Positions 46,905 to 58,500 of a stretch of DNA of 64,000 nt are shown piece after piece. This DNA comes from Coriaria nepalensis (taxonomy: Eukaryota; Streptophyta; Magnoliopsida; Cucurbitales; Coriariaceae): contig CP114489.1 of assembly GCA_027186245.1 (NCBI GenBank), positions 6,765,501-6,829,500 on the forward strand, given 5' to 3'. The notes beneath the pieces are model-generated. The model searched no databases, had not been told where the DNA came from, and worked only from the letters and a program-made list of their open reading frames with translations. The number at the start of each line of letters is the position of its first letter. Positions within the stretch are counted from its first letter, which is position 1. The translations under genes and the position numbers were made by a program.

Positions 46905-47566
46905 ATTCAGGTATTTTTATGATCCATTTGTTCATCTACATGTATCATTTTGCTTTTTCAATTTTAGGATAAAGTGTTCGATGAAATGACTCAATGAAGG
47001 TCATACTTCATATGTTGTACAAGGTTTGGGATTGGAGAAATTTGCAGTTTACTGTGCTTTTTAGGTTTTTGTATGTTTCTTCTAACAATGGTGACACATG
47101 TATTATAGGAACTTCAATCCTGCTGCTTGTTAGGAAAGATTAAATTCCATTTGAGATCTTTACTATGAACTTCTCTGTTTGAGCTTATTGTCTTTTCTTT
47201 GACAGGGTTTGAAGCCAGTGAGAATTCTGATGCAGCAGAATGAAATAGCTTCCATTGATTTGACATAGGCTGCAAATTTGTAGTTTTTGGGTAAATTCTT
47301 CTAGTTGTAAGCCTGAATCAAGAAGAGATGTGGTGGAGAAGAGAGAGACATGTGGGAGAATTCTATGTATTCTGAAAAAGATGAGCTAGATTAATGCTGT
47401 GGATGCCTTATAAGTTGTTGCACTTTCTACAATCGCTAAAAGTTGCTTAAGTTTTTCATCAAATCTTAGTTTAGTCATTTGCATTTCAATTGATTAGATA
47501 ATTCTGAAGTGTTTAGATTAAATTTCAACTTGTAATGAATTCCTTTGTTAATATAAATACAAGCTC
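46905..47566 (+). other. Possible 3' UTR or downstream flank
   Basis: Contains exon-like pieces (after TTTTAG at about 46969 and after TTTGACAG at about 47207) without long frames. It could be a spliced 3' UTR of the gene ending at 46904. Nothing else is seen. Confidence 0.25.
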
Positions 47567-47579
47567 ATGCTTTACCATT

Positions 47580-47675
47580 TGGTAGCAACTTACAGCAATT
47601 TTCTGCAATTTATAATAACAATTTACAACAATTTCCTACAATTTAAAGCAGTTTGCAGCAATTTCCTGCATATAC
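47580..47675 (+). repeat. Short tandem repeat of CAATTT-containing units
   Basis: Imperfect units of about 12-18 bp recur here, including GCAATTTTCTGCAATTTA, CAACAATTTCCTACAATTTA and GCAGCAATTTCCTGCA. It lies about 260 bp downstream of the MYB stop codon, in its 3' flank. Confidence 0.6.
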
Positions 47676-47933
47676 ATACTGCTATATCTTCATTCATCTG
47701 CCTCTTCATAGAGGAATACCATAAAGCGGGAATTTTGCCCCTACACTCCCAGCCTCTCTATCTACGCCACTCACTTGAGAGCTTTGCAATCTTTATGAAA
47801 TTTCCAACACAAACTCTTAAAAGTTTCATCAAATCAACCCGTAACCTATCAAGGCCCTCAATTGAAAATCTTATGTACCAATAAAAATATATTAAAGTAC
47901 AAATAATATTAGAGGAAGCAGGATTAAGAAAAA

Positions 47934-49463
47934 CTAACAATCCCATGCAAATTGATCCAATGGGCTAACATTATAATTATACATTAATCCAGAAGGCAAC
48001 ATTGTAGTAGACGCCACAAACTTGTCAAAATCAAAATTAGAGTACTGACCAAATGAAACCTCCATGCCATGATCATTATGCCCATCAGTACTCAATAATT
48101 CCATTTCATTTTTCAATAATTCCATTTCATTTTTCAACAGGTCTCCCCCTCGATCATCACAAAACTTCTTCTTTATCTGCAACGTCATATGCTCTTCTTG
48201 TATTAAGGGTGAACCGTGTATGAGTTCATGTGTTAGTGTCTCATTTTGGATCGAGATTAATCCCGACGGAATATTCAAAGATTCTCGGACATTAGTACTT
48301 TCTTCGACTGAAGACATGCTAGTCGAATATTCCATCAAACCATGCATGTGTCTATCATGTACTTGTTGTTGGGTACTATTCCACATCAAATTGAGGTCCT
48401 GATATTCTGGAAGTGAATGATCAGTAATGTTTGTTGGATTTGTGTGATTAGGAGGAGGAACTGAAGGTAAGGTAAATAAAGGTGCTTTAGAATGGTAAGC
48501 TCCCATCATCTGGGAATTATCAACAGAAAAACTAACTGTAGTACTGGGTTTTGGATGTGTTGGAGAGAAATTGAAAGAACTATTTATGTTGTTGTTGTTG
48601 TTGTTGTTGTTTTTATGGGAAGGGAGAATTAGATTGTGTGTGCTGGGATCTAAGCCTTGAGCAATAAACTTCTTCTTGATGCATGAGTTCCAAAAGTTCT
48701 TTACCTCATTATCTGTTCTACCCGGCAAGTGCTTGGCTATCTGAGCCCATCTGTTGCCTAGGATTCTATGGACATCAATTATGGTTCTTTCTTCTTGTGC
48801 TGTAAATGATCCCCTCTTCAAATCCGGTCTTAAGTAGTTTATCCATCTTAGCCTGCAACTCTTTCCGCACCTGTGCAAGCCTGAAATCAATTCAGAATCA
48901 AGCACTAATTAGCAAGGATACAGTTTAGTTACATATCTGTAGTTTCAAAAGCTTAAGATGTTAAGAAATGATATGAGTCCAATAATACTTTATTAAACGA
49001 ATGGCTTATGAATACAGGCCAGAAGAAGTGATTGGAAGTGGAGACAAGTGAACGGATATAACAATTAGTTAATAACAAATCGAGGAGCTAGCGGAATATA
49101 TTGTTTCAAGCTCGAAGCGCGTACTTGATGTTCGGACAACATAATGTTAAATTATTGTCCAAGTGAAGAAAGAATTCATGGTGATTTACATGAATCACAG
49201 AAACTTGAACAACTAAGAAATAAGTGATGAAGTGTAAATCAAAGAGACAAAAACTACAGAAACTAAATCAAGAGGATAATATATATCGTAAGAACAAGAC
49301 ACCGTCGATATATAATTCGTTTCGTGATATGACCTGCGAGTTTGGGGACGGCGCTCCAAGAAACATGGCCATGAGTGGTTATATAGTTGATGAGCTTCTC
49401 ATCCTCTTCAGGTGACCATAACCCTCGCTTGACCTTCTGTTTGCTACAGCAGTGGTGCCCCAT
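47934..49463 (-). CDS. R2R3-MYB transcription factor, MYB26-like
   Basis: Exon 1 is 49463-49334 and exon 2 is 48880-47934, with a 453 bp GT-AG intron splitting a Gly codon at the usual R2 position ([13 protein letters not shown]). The product is about 358 aa. R2 (about 14-64) and R3 (about 67-115) have the regular Trp spacing, and R3 includes [20 protein letters not shown] then [19 protein letters not shown]. There is no second intron in R3. The start was set at MGHHCC, the conserved beginning of this clade, although the frame extends 6 codons upstream. The Asn run (48583-48612) and the tail are low complexity. R3 and the following [10 protein letters not shown] match MYB26/MALE STERILE35 best by recall. 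MYB26 is a nuclear activator of secondary wall thickening in the anther endothecium. Secondary-wall MYBs such as MYB103 are the alternative. In R2 the usual Gly before the Ser/Cys-Trp pair is Val (HGHVSW). Confidence 0.85.
48092..48133 (-). repeat. 21 bp tandem duplication in the MYB exon 2
   Basis: Two identical 21 bp units (48092-48112 and 48113-48133) encode a duplicated ELLKNEM heptad in the acidic C-terminal region. The duplication is in frame and looks recent because the copies are identical. Confidence 0.9.
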
Positions 49464-49543
49464 CCTCTTCATCAAAACCAACTACTCCTTCTACTTCACA
49501 ACTCAAAGTGCTTCAGATGGATATATGTGCTACCCATCAGCTA

Positions 49544-49554
49544 CTTATATATAC
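49544..49554 (-). promoter_or_regulatory. Candidate TATA box of the MYB gene
   Basis: Read on the minus strand this is TATATATAAG, about 85 bp upstream of the start codon. It is the nearest TATA-like site and would give a short 5' UTR. Confidence 0.45.
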
Positions 49555-49682
49555 ATACTTCTGTTTTGGAAAAGCAAACTTCTATTCTCTTTATACAGGA
49601 TCACTTTTTTTTTTCCTAATTTGTATTAACTTTTAACCATGCTATACGTTTGTGATATAGATATTAGATATAGTACTGATGT

Positions 49683-49719
<37 letters not shown>
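49683..49719 (-). repeat. (GA)n microsatellite in the MYB promoter
   Basis: An almost pure GA run of about 37 bp (CT on the gene's strand), about 220 bp upstream of the MYB start codon. GAGA/CT tracts in plant promoters can bind BBR/BPC proteins. That role is inference here. Confidence 0.85.
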
Positions 49720-52700
49720 TGTTCTTGCACTCTGGTATAAAATTGAGAGATGGGAGATCATTCTTGAAGAAGGAAGGTTCCTTGATCATCTTGATGGTGA
49801 AGATAAATCATTAACCAATGCTCCCATCTTTTCTATTCTATAACGTATAAGACACCATGTTGCCTAAAAGAAAATAATATATTATTTTTGTATTCAACAT
49901 TACTAGTCAAAGAGACTAGCTAGCTCTTATTCTGATACATAATTAAGCATACGGATGTTTCTAGAAGCACCTTTAATTTCTGAAGGGTGAGAAACAATAG
50001 TGATAAATCTAGTTTTTTTTTTGGTAATTAAAATGAGTGTATTAATTTATTATGTAACGCGGTGGGCTGCCTTGTGTCTTGATCTATACGACATCATCTT
50101 ATACTGTTGTGTTTGTCTGAAGTATATTTAAATTCATACGAAAATGTTTAATAATAAGATATTAGTGTGTTTGTTCGTGAAATAAAATAGTTAAAAGCAA
50201 TTCCAATCATAAAATTGAGTGAAATTAAACATCTTTTAAATTAGGGAAATAAAAATTAAATTTTATAATTTTAAAATATAATTAATGGCTCATAATTTAT
50301 CAATAATATAATCATATAAATGAACTCCTTTTAATACAAGTTATTTAAAGTTAAATATGGAAATTCGATTAGTACCTTAAAAAATTGTATTCTCTTCTTA
50401 AAAATATATTAATTTTTCGATTTCTTCTTACAACACTTTAAATCCCTAAATCTCTACAACTCTACAACTTTTATTACAACTTTTATAACTCAAGAGTACG
50501 TTTGAAAGTTAACAAATACTCATAAAAGTAATTCAGTTCTTTCAAAATGCTTTGATATTATCCCAACGTAAATATAGTTCACAGAAAAGGATTATTAATT
50601 CACAAACAGAGTAAAATCCTCATGCATCATCGAAACAACAATTCAGTACTACTTACTGGTAGTTTGTTACAGAATTCTTGTATGGACATGGTTGTCTTAT
50701 ATATCACTCTGCATTTAAAAGTGATATTTGTAATTTATGATGAGATTTAGAAATTTAATTTTATATCTCAAAACTTATTTTTAATAAGAGAATCAAACAA
50801 CTTTTCTTATATATAAAATATATATTAATTTCTAGTACATTCCTCTATATAGGGGAATTTTTTTATAATGAACGACGTGGAATATATATGATAGTTAATT
50901 ATATATTAAATTTTATTATAATATTATATAAAAATTTAAATTTTTATATCAAAATTAATTAATAAAAAAATAATAAATCATATTATATATATATATATAT
51001 TAATTTCTTAAAATTTTATGTTAAATATGAGGTATATTCTCAATAATTTCCTCTTATATCTTCTTACAAAAAATTCAAATTTTTTATTGACAAGAGTTAT
51101 ACCTTACTAGATGGGTATATTTCCGGGTTTGCGTACGAAGTACAAGTTAGTGACAAATTTTACATGCAAAGGCATGACATATCGTTAATTTTGATCACTC
51201 GACTGTCTCAATCACTTACTCTCTGTCCCTATCTCTCTACTGATGTTTGTGTGAGGCGACAACCGTATCTTTGGCAAATAAAAGGGACAATCGATCAAAC
51301 AATATAAGGAAAAGAAAAAATGATCAGAGTGAAAGAATGATAAAAATATAATACATAGTTACTTTAATGAAAAGCTAAGGTAATGATTCGAAGATATAGC
51401 CTATATATGATTTCTTGTATCCAAATTCAACTTGTAATTGAAAGCTCTCTCTCTCTAGATAGGAAAAGAAAAAGAAGAAAGAAGTGTAGATTTGAAAGAG
51501 ACAGCATGTATGTCCTTTCTTCACTCAACGGTTGCTTGGAGATGGAAATAAATTTCTTACGTCTTTAGTGTCAACGAAGACAATGATGATTAGATTGTCT
51601 GCTTTCATGATTTTCACCATTCTCTTTGTTTTTCTGTTAATTTATTATTAGCTATTCTGAGGAGTAAATCACGTTGAAAAGTAAGGCAGAAAACGATCAG
51701 AGCTAGAAAAAGCACAGAGAGTCAAGATATAATATAACCTTGCTCTCTTTTCCCAATTCATCTGATCAAATTTTTGCCACACTGTTTTTACAAGCTATAA
51801 CCTTGCACTCTTCTTGTAGCACATATTTTCCACGTTGCACAAACCCATCATCACCGTTTGGCCCCTTTTTAGTTCTATTCGATAGTAATTCTAATCTTGT
51901 TTTGGTTATAATGTGTATATATATATATACTGGAATTTGGGGCTCTTGTTTTTAGTAGTTGTCTTGCCCATGCAGTAAAATCACGTGTCGTTAGTTTTGA
52001 TAATGTGCTGCCTTGTGATGTGTTTGGAACATCGTACGTCAGCATACGTGTCTCTTTGATTTATTATGCAAACTAAGTATATATCAAAGAAGGGCGTAAC
52101 ATAAATCAGCAGCTGATTACCAATATTTACAATTTAGAAGCTAAGTAATCGGAAATTCAAACAAACACATTAATGACTAACATGCGACGAGGGTGAGGAA
52201 GAGCAGTATTAATGTTAAGGCAATTATAGATCAAAGAGTTCAAAAAAAAAAAAAAAAAAAAAAGGGGGATGGGGCATTCATATATAGGTTTCACGTATTA
52301 TTACAGTGACAATGTTTTACATATAGGGATAGAACAATAGACATGACTGGTTTACAACGTTTTACAAATTGTATAAAATTTATAGGTATATATACGTGCA
52401 ATTAATGTTATTGATTTACAAGAGAATAATTATAAATCAGTAACTATTCAATTTTCTATTGAAAAGTAATTGGGAGGAAGAAGATGTGACTAGCATGATT
52501 CGTAAATCCCATCATCTATTGTGGAAATTCCAGTTAAAAAATGTATCAACTATCACCAAATTATTCATTGCCGGGTCATTTTGAATAATTAACTATTTGA
52601 TCAAAGGGACGGTATGATTAATGGATGGAACTGTGTGCAAATAAAGTGTAGAACTTTAATTATTACATATCCGTGTTAAGAGGTATGGAAACAATAAACA

Positions 52701-53080
52701 TGTTCTTTCATGTGAAAGCTTAACATACATGAGTTACAGGACTACATATTTAGAATGTGTGGTGGTACATAGATAAAGGTAAGGTTAGACTTTTCCTGCC
52801 GTTTGAGGGGTGCAATTAGTCGAGTATATAGATAGATAGAGAGATAGATAGATATATGATTAATGATCATTATGAATGATGGACCACTATTCCTTTTACA
52901 GGCTTAAATTCCTTGTTATAGTCATTAATATTGTAACCGACAGTTCCATGATTATCTCTTTTTGAGCTATTTTTATATGGAAGGGCCAAGAAGCTTTAGA
53001 TTGTCCTAACTTGTTAATTTTTCTATGCATTATCAATGATTATAAATCAATTTCCACCCTTCAAATCTTATTACTGTGTA
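49720..53080. other. AT-rich intergenic DNA upstream of the MYB gene
   Basis: No supported gene. Simple repeats occur: (AT)n at about 50985-51000 and 51916-51930, a 22 nt poly-A followed by GGGGG at 52242-52268, and GATA units at about 52825-52856. The small frames at 51383-51568 and 51740-51955 lack recognisable motifs. Confidence 0.45.
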
Positions 53081-53088
53081 TTTAGATC

Positions 53089-53679
53089 TAGAGCTATTAA
53101 AATAGATTTTCTAGGTAGGTCTGAGCTAGATTTTTTACTATTTAAAATCGGGTTCGATTTTGCACATTTGATAAATATATGTTTGGCACCGGCCCGATAA
53201 GCCCGTTGGGTTTTTCTTGGCAGGACCGGGCTTATGAGGATGAGCTCAAGATGAGTCGGGCTTATGGGACCATCTATTTTTTAAATAAAAAATAAAAAAT
53301 ATAATAAACAAAAATAAATAAACTTTTGGTCAAATAAAGAATTTATCATATATTAGTAAATAATATATAAATAGTAAAATTTAAGTGGAGATATTTAAAA
53401 ATTATTATGTAAGATGAGGTAAAATAAAAGAAAAAAAATATGAAAATTAAATTTCTTTTTCAAAAACTCTCATGACCCATCCCACTCAAATGAAAGGAAA
53501 AAAAAATAATTTAAAATTTAGAGGATTTAAATTGGCCATACCGGGCTGGGCCCAAACACTAAACCAGCTCGGTGGGCTTTAAAGTATCCCCAAGCCTGAC
53601 TTGTATAAGGGTTAGCTGGTTTCAAACTGAGTTTTTGTTTTGATTAGACCGAAAAATCCGACTCATTTTAATAGTTCTA
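53089..53679. mobile_element. Non-autonomous hAT element, 591 bp
   Basis: Terminal inverted repeats TAGAGCTATTAAAAT (53089-53103) and its inverse (53665-53679) differ at one of 15 positions. A perfect 8 bp duplication, TTTAGATC, flanks them at 53081-53088 and 53680-53687. The 8 bp duplication, the TA(G) start and GGGCC/CCCGG-rich subterminal regions (53190-53270 and 53540-53600) are typical of hAT elements. There is no transposase frame, so it would depend on an autonomous relative. Confidence 0.9.
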
Positions 53680-54249
53680 TTTAGATCTCTCATGATTTAT
53701 TAATCTATTATATACATATATTAACATTTAATTCCCTTACTTTATTAATTCTATAATTATTCAACTTGTTTCTCTTAAGCAAAAGAAAAATGGTTGAGAG
53801 ACAAAAAAAAGCCAAATTCAAACAAGGCAGTTGACTTGACAATCTCTCTAAGTTATCTCACTCGACTGCCTCACTTAATTTAATTTAATTTAAATCACTA
53901 ATCTAAAGAAATCGCTAATAATTCCTCTCGCGGCTCGCCATCTTACATCTCAGCTCTTTCTCGCCATTTTCAACCCACATCCTATATTAATATATAAGAA
54001 AATAAATTAAGGAAAAGAGGATAATAATATATTTATCTCACTTAGACATGGTCAAAAGACTCTTGCGGGAGAAATGATTAAACTAGTTAAATGAAGAAAG
54101 GAAGCTGCGTGAATGGGTTGTTAGTCAAAGATGTCACTAACTAAAAGAGTATGGCATGGGATGAGTATATTATGGATTGTATAGTGTCTTGTTTAGTATG
54201 GATTTGTCTATATTGTATTTGTACCTCAAAAATAAGGATGTGATATGGG

Positions 54250-54582
54250 CAGAGATGATTCATGATCAATCAACATCTTGGGTCAAATTAAAAATTGAGA
54301 TCCTTCTAATATAAAATATATTTTTTTTAAAAAAATTATATATATAAATTATGTCATATTTTTTAGTAAAAAAATTACTTTAATAAAACATATGAAAAGA
54401 GTTCATTAACTATTTCATCTTTTTTAAATTTTTTCATATTTCTCGTAAACATGATAAAAATATTTTTAATACGTTCTTAAATTTCAATAATTATATATAT
54501 ATATATCACAATTATTTAAGGCCTCATAATATAGGGGGTCCTAAGCCATAGCCTTTCCTGCCATAAGGCATTGCCGACTATG
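54250..54582. mobile_element. hAT MITE, 333 bp
   Basis: A perfect 8 bp duplication, GATATGGG, flanks it at 54242-54249 and 54583-54590. The left end is CAGAGATGATTCATG. The right end inverted is CATAGTCGGCAATG. Both are decayed versions of the CAGAGCCGG... terminus of a common plant hAT group, and the interior GGGGGTCCTAAGCC also fits it. It is nested in the larger hAT. Confidence 0.82.
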
Positions 54583-54590
54583 GATATGGG

Positions 54591-55221
54591 TATAGTAGCA
54601 TGCCATAAAATATGTCTTCCATGCTTTGCCGGAATGTGGCCCATGGGCTTATTTCGGCCTGTGAACCCGTTTCGACTTGTGGTGGCCCAAGGGCTTGCTT
54701 ATTATTATTTTAAAAAATTTAATTTTAAGTAAGAAAATAGTTTTAAAGTGATTAGTAAAATACTAATATTATAATACATGATTAATTTAATACGTTATAT
54801 AAATAACATGTTAATAACACATAAAGAACATAGCTAAATGAGCGATAATAAATAAAAATATGTTTATAACACATAAGAGGTCTAAGAGACATTGCTAACC
54901 TAATAAGTATGAAATAACAATAACAGTGAATAAAAACTATTAGAATTATTATTATTTTGGAATTTGAAATTTTATTCATAAATTTAAATTTATTATTTTG
55001 GATTTAATTATTTATAAAATTTATATATTGTTAATCATTCTTATTAGTTATTATTTAATAAATTAAACTTTAGTAACATTAATAATTAAAATTATAAATA
55101 AAAAAAAAATATATTACTTTGCCAAAATGGCTCAAAAGGACTGTATCGTGCTCCGAGCCGGAACAACACCGCTCGATACTCATGTCGTGCATGTCCTCGT
55201 ACCGTACTGTGCATGCTCGTG
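54591..55221. other. Interior of the larger hAT element
   Basis: Subterminal GGCCC-rich DNA at 54640-54700, then AT-rich filler to about 55110, then GC-richer DNA with CATGTCGTGCATG-type palindromic bits to the gypsy insertion point. No transposase frame is seen. Confidence 0.5.
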
Positions 55222-55557
55222 TAATGAGAACGATAGGCTGCATGAAGGAGTTGGGCTAAGAAGAAGCTCATGTGTTCGGGTTGCCAATTCACGATTCACG
55301 GGTTATGTGGCGGGTTTGCTTGCATGAGATCCACGTAAATGTTTTCCTTATTTAAATTAGATTGTTTATTTAATTATTGCTAGGATATTTCCTTATTTGC
55401 TTGTTGGAATTATTTACTTATTTGTTTGCTAGGTTGTTTGAGGAGATATGAAAAGTTGAATGAAATAAGAGGTCCATTGTCACCGTGAGACAAGATTTGT
55501 GTTATCCTAACACCATTAGTTAGGTTCCAGTATTGTTGTTTATTGATGATTTCATCA
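55222..55557 (+). mobile_element. 5' LTR of the nested Reina-like element
   Basis: 336 bp, opening TAATGAGAACGATAGG (TGATGAGAACGATGGG in the 3' copy) and closing GATTTCATCA. It is followed by the PBS at 55560. Confidence 0.88.
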
Positions 55558-55584
55558 ATTGGTATCTAAATCGCCGCTGCCATA

Positions 55585-58500
55585 ATGACAAATTGTGAGC
55601 GTTTTGAGCAAATCGAAGGAGCTGTGTGGGAGATTCAGCAAATCTTGATGATTTTATAGGAGATGTCCTTAGCGAATCAAGATTCCATTCATGATTTGAT
55701 GAACTCGTCCGTGCATCCATGAAGTAAGGCCGGATGTAATCGGAAAAAGTCAAAAAAAAGGGAACAATAGATCAACTTCAAGTTCGGTATCCAGATCATG
55801 ATCTACACCCTTCGTTTCGAGTGACAAATGTGATTCATCATCTGAAACAAGTGCATAAATAGTAAGCAACCATAGTAAGAAGAAGAAGAAGGAAAAGGCG
55901 CCACAACTTTGAATGGGGTTTCCTAAGTTCTCTGATGCCGACCCGAGCATATGGTTAGATCAGATGTGCATTCAATTCAAGAGATCTAAAGGCGTAGGAA
56001 GGTCAAGTTGGTGTCTTTTCACCTAAAGGGAGATGCAAATTGATGGTGGTAGTGGTATGAGAGGCAATAAAGAAAGAAAACTATCACGTGGAGGGTGTTG
56101 AGACTAAAATTTGAGAATGTGGACGTGTCTCCTATAAAGATACGACAAAATGGGTCGTTCGATGATTTTCTTCAGGAATTTGAGCGGATCTCTAATCAAG
56201 TAAATGGGTGGCCATAAGAGGCATTGATGGGAACATTTCTTGGGGGGTTGAAGGATGAGATTGCAGTAGAGGTGCGAATGTTCAAACTGCGGTGGCTGTC
56301 TGAAGCGATTGACCTTGCACATCGATAAAACAACAAACTTGTTAAGGGTTGGAAGAGTGATGGCAATAGCTTGGGTCAAATCTACATTAAACCGGGAGTA
56401 ATAGCAGTAGATGCGGGACCTATCGCTAAAATTACCACACTTAGAGCAGAAAAATGCTTATCGCTTGAGAAGATGAAGGCGCGTCAGGAGAAGAATCTTT
56501 GCTATAATTGCGACGAGAAGTTTGTGTCGGGTTATCGTTGTCAAGGGGCTCAAGCATTCTTTATGGATTCCATCGAGGAAGAGGATGACCCAATCATAGA
56601 TGTTCCGGTAGACCGTGAACTGGAGGAGGAAACCTAGGATCCACAAATATGTCTCCATGCAATTTCTAGGGGGGCAAGGCAACGAACAATGCGGCTGTAA
56701 GCTCAAATTTGGAATCAAACAGTAAGTATCCTTGTCGACAGCAAGTCGACTCATAACTCCATTCACGAGTAGGTCAAGATTTGATAGTGACTTTAATAGT
56801 AAGTATCCTTATTGACACCGGGAGGTTACATTTGAAGTGACTTTGACCACACCGTTTATAGTGAAGGTGGCTAGTGGAGATCTCCTAGTGTGCCGTAATC
56901 AGTTTGATGAGGTTAAGATTTGCCTCCATGGTTTTAAATTTGAAACATCACTGTACTTCATTCCTATCACGGGAATGGGCGTCGTCATTGGCGTTTAATG
57001 GTTAGTGGAGCTTAGGCCAATTATTTCAGATTACCAAAATATGATAGTGGAATTCAAAAATAACGGACAACGGTATAAGTTAGTGGCTGCTACACTTAAC
57101 CTTCTTTGGCTATGAGTGCGAATACTTTAATGCATGAATGGAGGGTCGAGGTTGAATTATTTGCTCTCACCGACGTTGGGCTGCCATCTAGTGATGAGAT
57201 AAAGTTGGAATTACCAAGGGAAATAAGCGGGTTGCTACAGGAACTTTAATAGTTTATTGAAGAGCCTTCTAGCCTCCCACCCTCGCGCTCGTATGATCAT
57301 CAAATTCGCTTAATTGATGAAGAAAAGTCGGCGAATGTCACCCCGTATAAGTATGCACATTTTCAGAAGGATGAGATAGAGCGACAAGTGAACGAGATGT
57401 TGTGTTCAGGTTTGATTCGACATAGCACGAGCCCATTCTCCTCCTCACCAGTTTTAATTGTGAAAAAGAAGGATGGATCGTGCTGATTTTGCACTAATTA
57501 CTGTGCTTTGCATGAAGCGACGATCAAGGATCGATTTTTGTTTTCAACTATTAAGGATATGGTAGATGAACTTTAAGGTGCAAAGTATTTTAGCAAATTA
57601 GATCTCTAGGTCGACTATTATCAAATTCGGCTACAGCCATATGACATTACAAATTGGCATTTCGCACTCACAATGGGCAATACAAATATTTGGTGATGTC
57701 GTTCAGTTTGTGCAATGCACCCTCAACTTTCCAAGCATCCATGAATGCAATTTCTTAGCCATATATCTGCCAATTTATATTGATTTTCTTTAACGACATT
57801 TTGATTTACAATTATGCATGGGAGGAACATGTGTGTCACCTACGGATGATGATCATTTCGAAATCAGTTTTTCATTTAACTTTCCAAGTGTGAATTCGGT
57901 CAGCAAGAAGTGGAGTATCTTGGACATATTATCAATATAGATGGTGTGAGGGTAGACCAAAAAAAAATCGAAGTAATAGTTCAATGGCTTAAACTTAAAT
58001 ATGTCACCACTTTAACTAATTTTCTCGGGTTGACCGGGTATTATCAGAAGTTCATCCACCATTACGGGTTAATTGCATGACCTCTTACACAGCTACATAA
58101 GAAGGAACAGTTCTCTTGGTTAGAGGAAGCAAATACAGCGTTTCATGCACTAAAGGCAATAATGGTTTCAACTCCACTTCTCATATTACCGAATTTTCAG
58201 ACACTTTTGTGATCAAAATAGATGCTTTCGAGTTTGGAATCGGCGCTATTCTACAGAAAAAAGGACAGCCTATTGCGTACTTGAGTAAGGCCATTAGACC
58301 TACAAAGAAAAATTGGTCGACTTATACAAAAGAGATGCTTGCTATACTTGAAGCAATTCGGGTTTGGTGATATTATTGACTTGGTTGCTGGTTTAGAATA
58401 TGCACAAATTAAAAGAGTTTGAGGTACCTCCTTGAGCAACACATAATGACACGGGAACAATAAAAATAGCTTTCCAAGCTACTCTAGTTTGATTATGAGA

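Noticed and set aside
54782..54979. A 65 aa Ile/Tyr-rich frame inside the larger hAT
   Set aside because: AT-rich filler of a non-autonomous element. It has no hAT transposase or BED zinc-finger motif.
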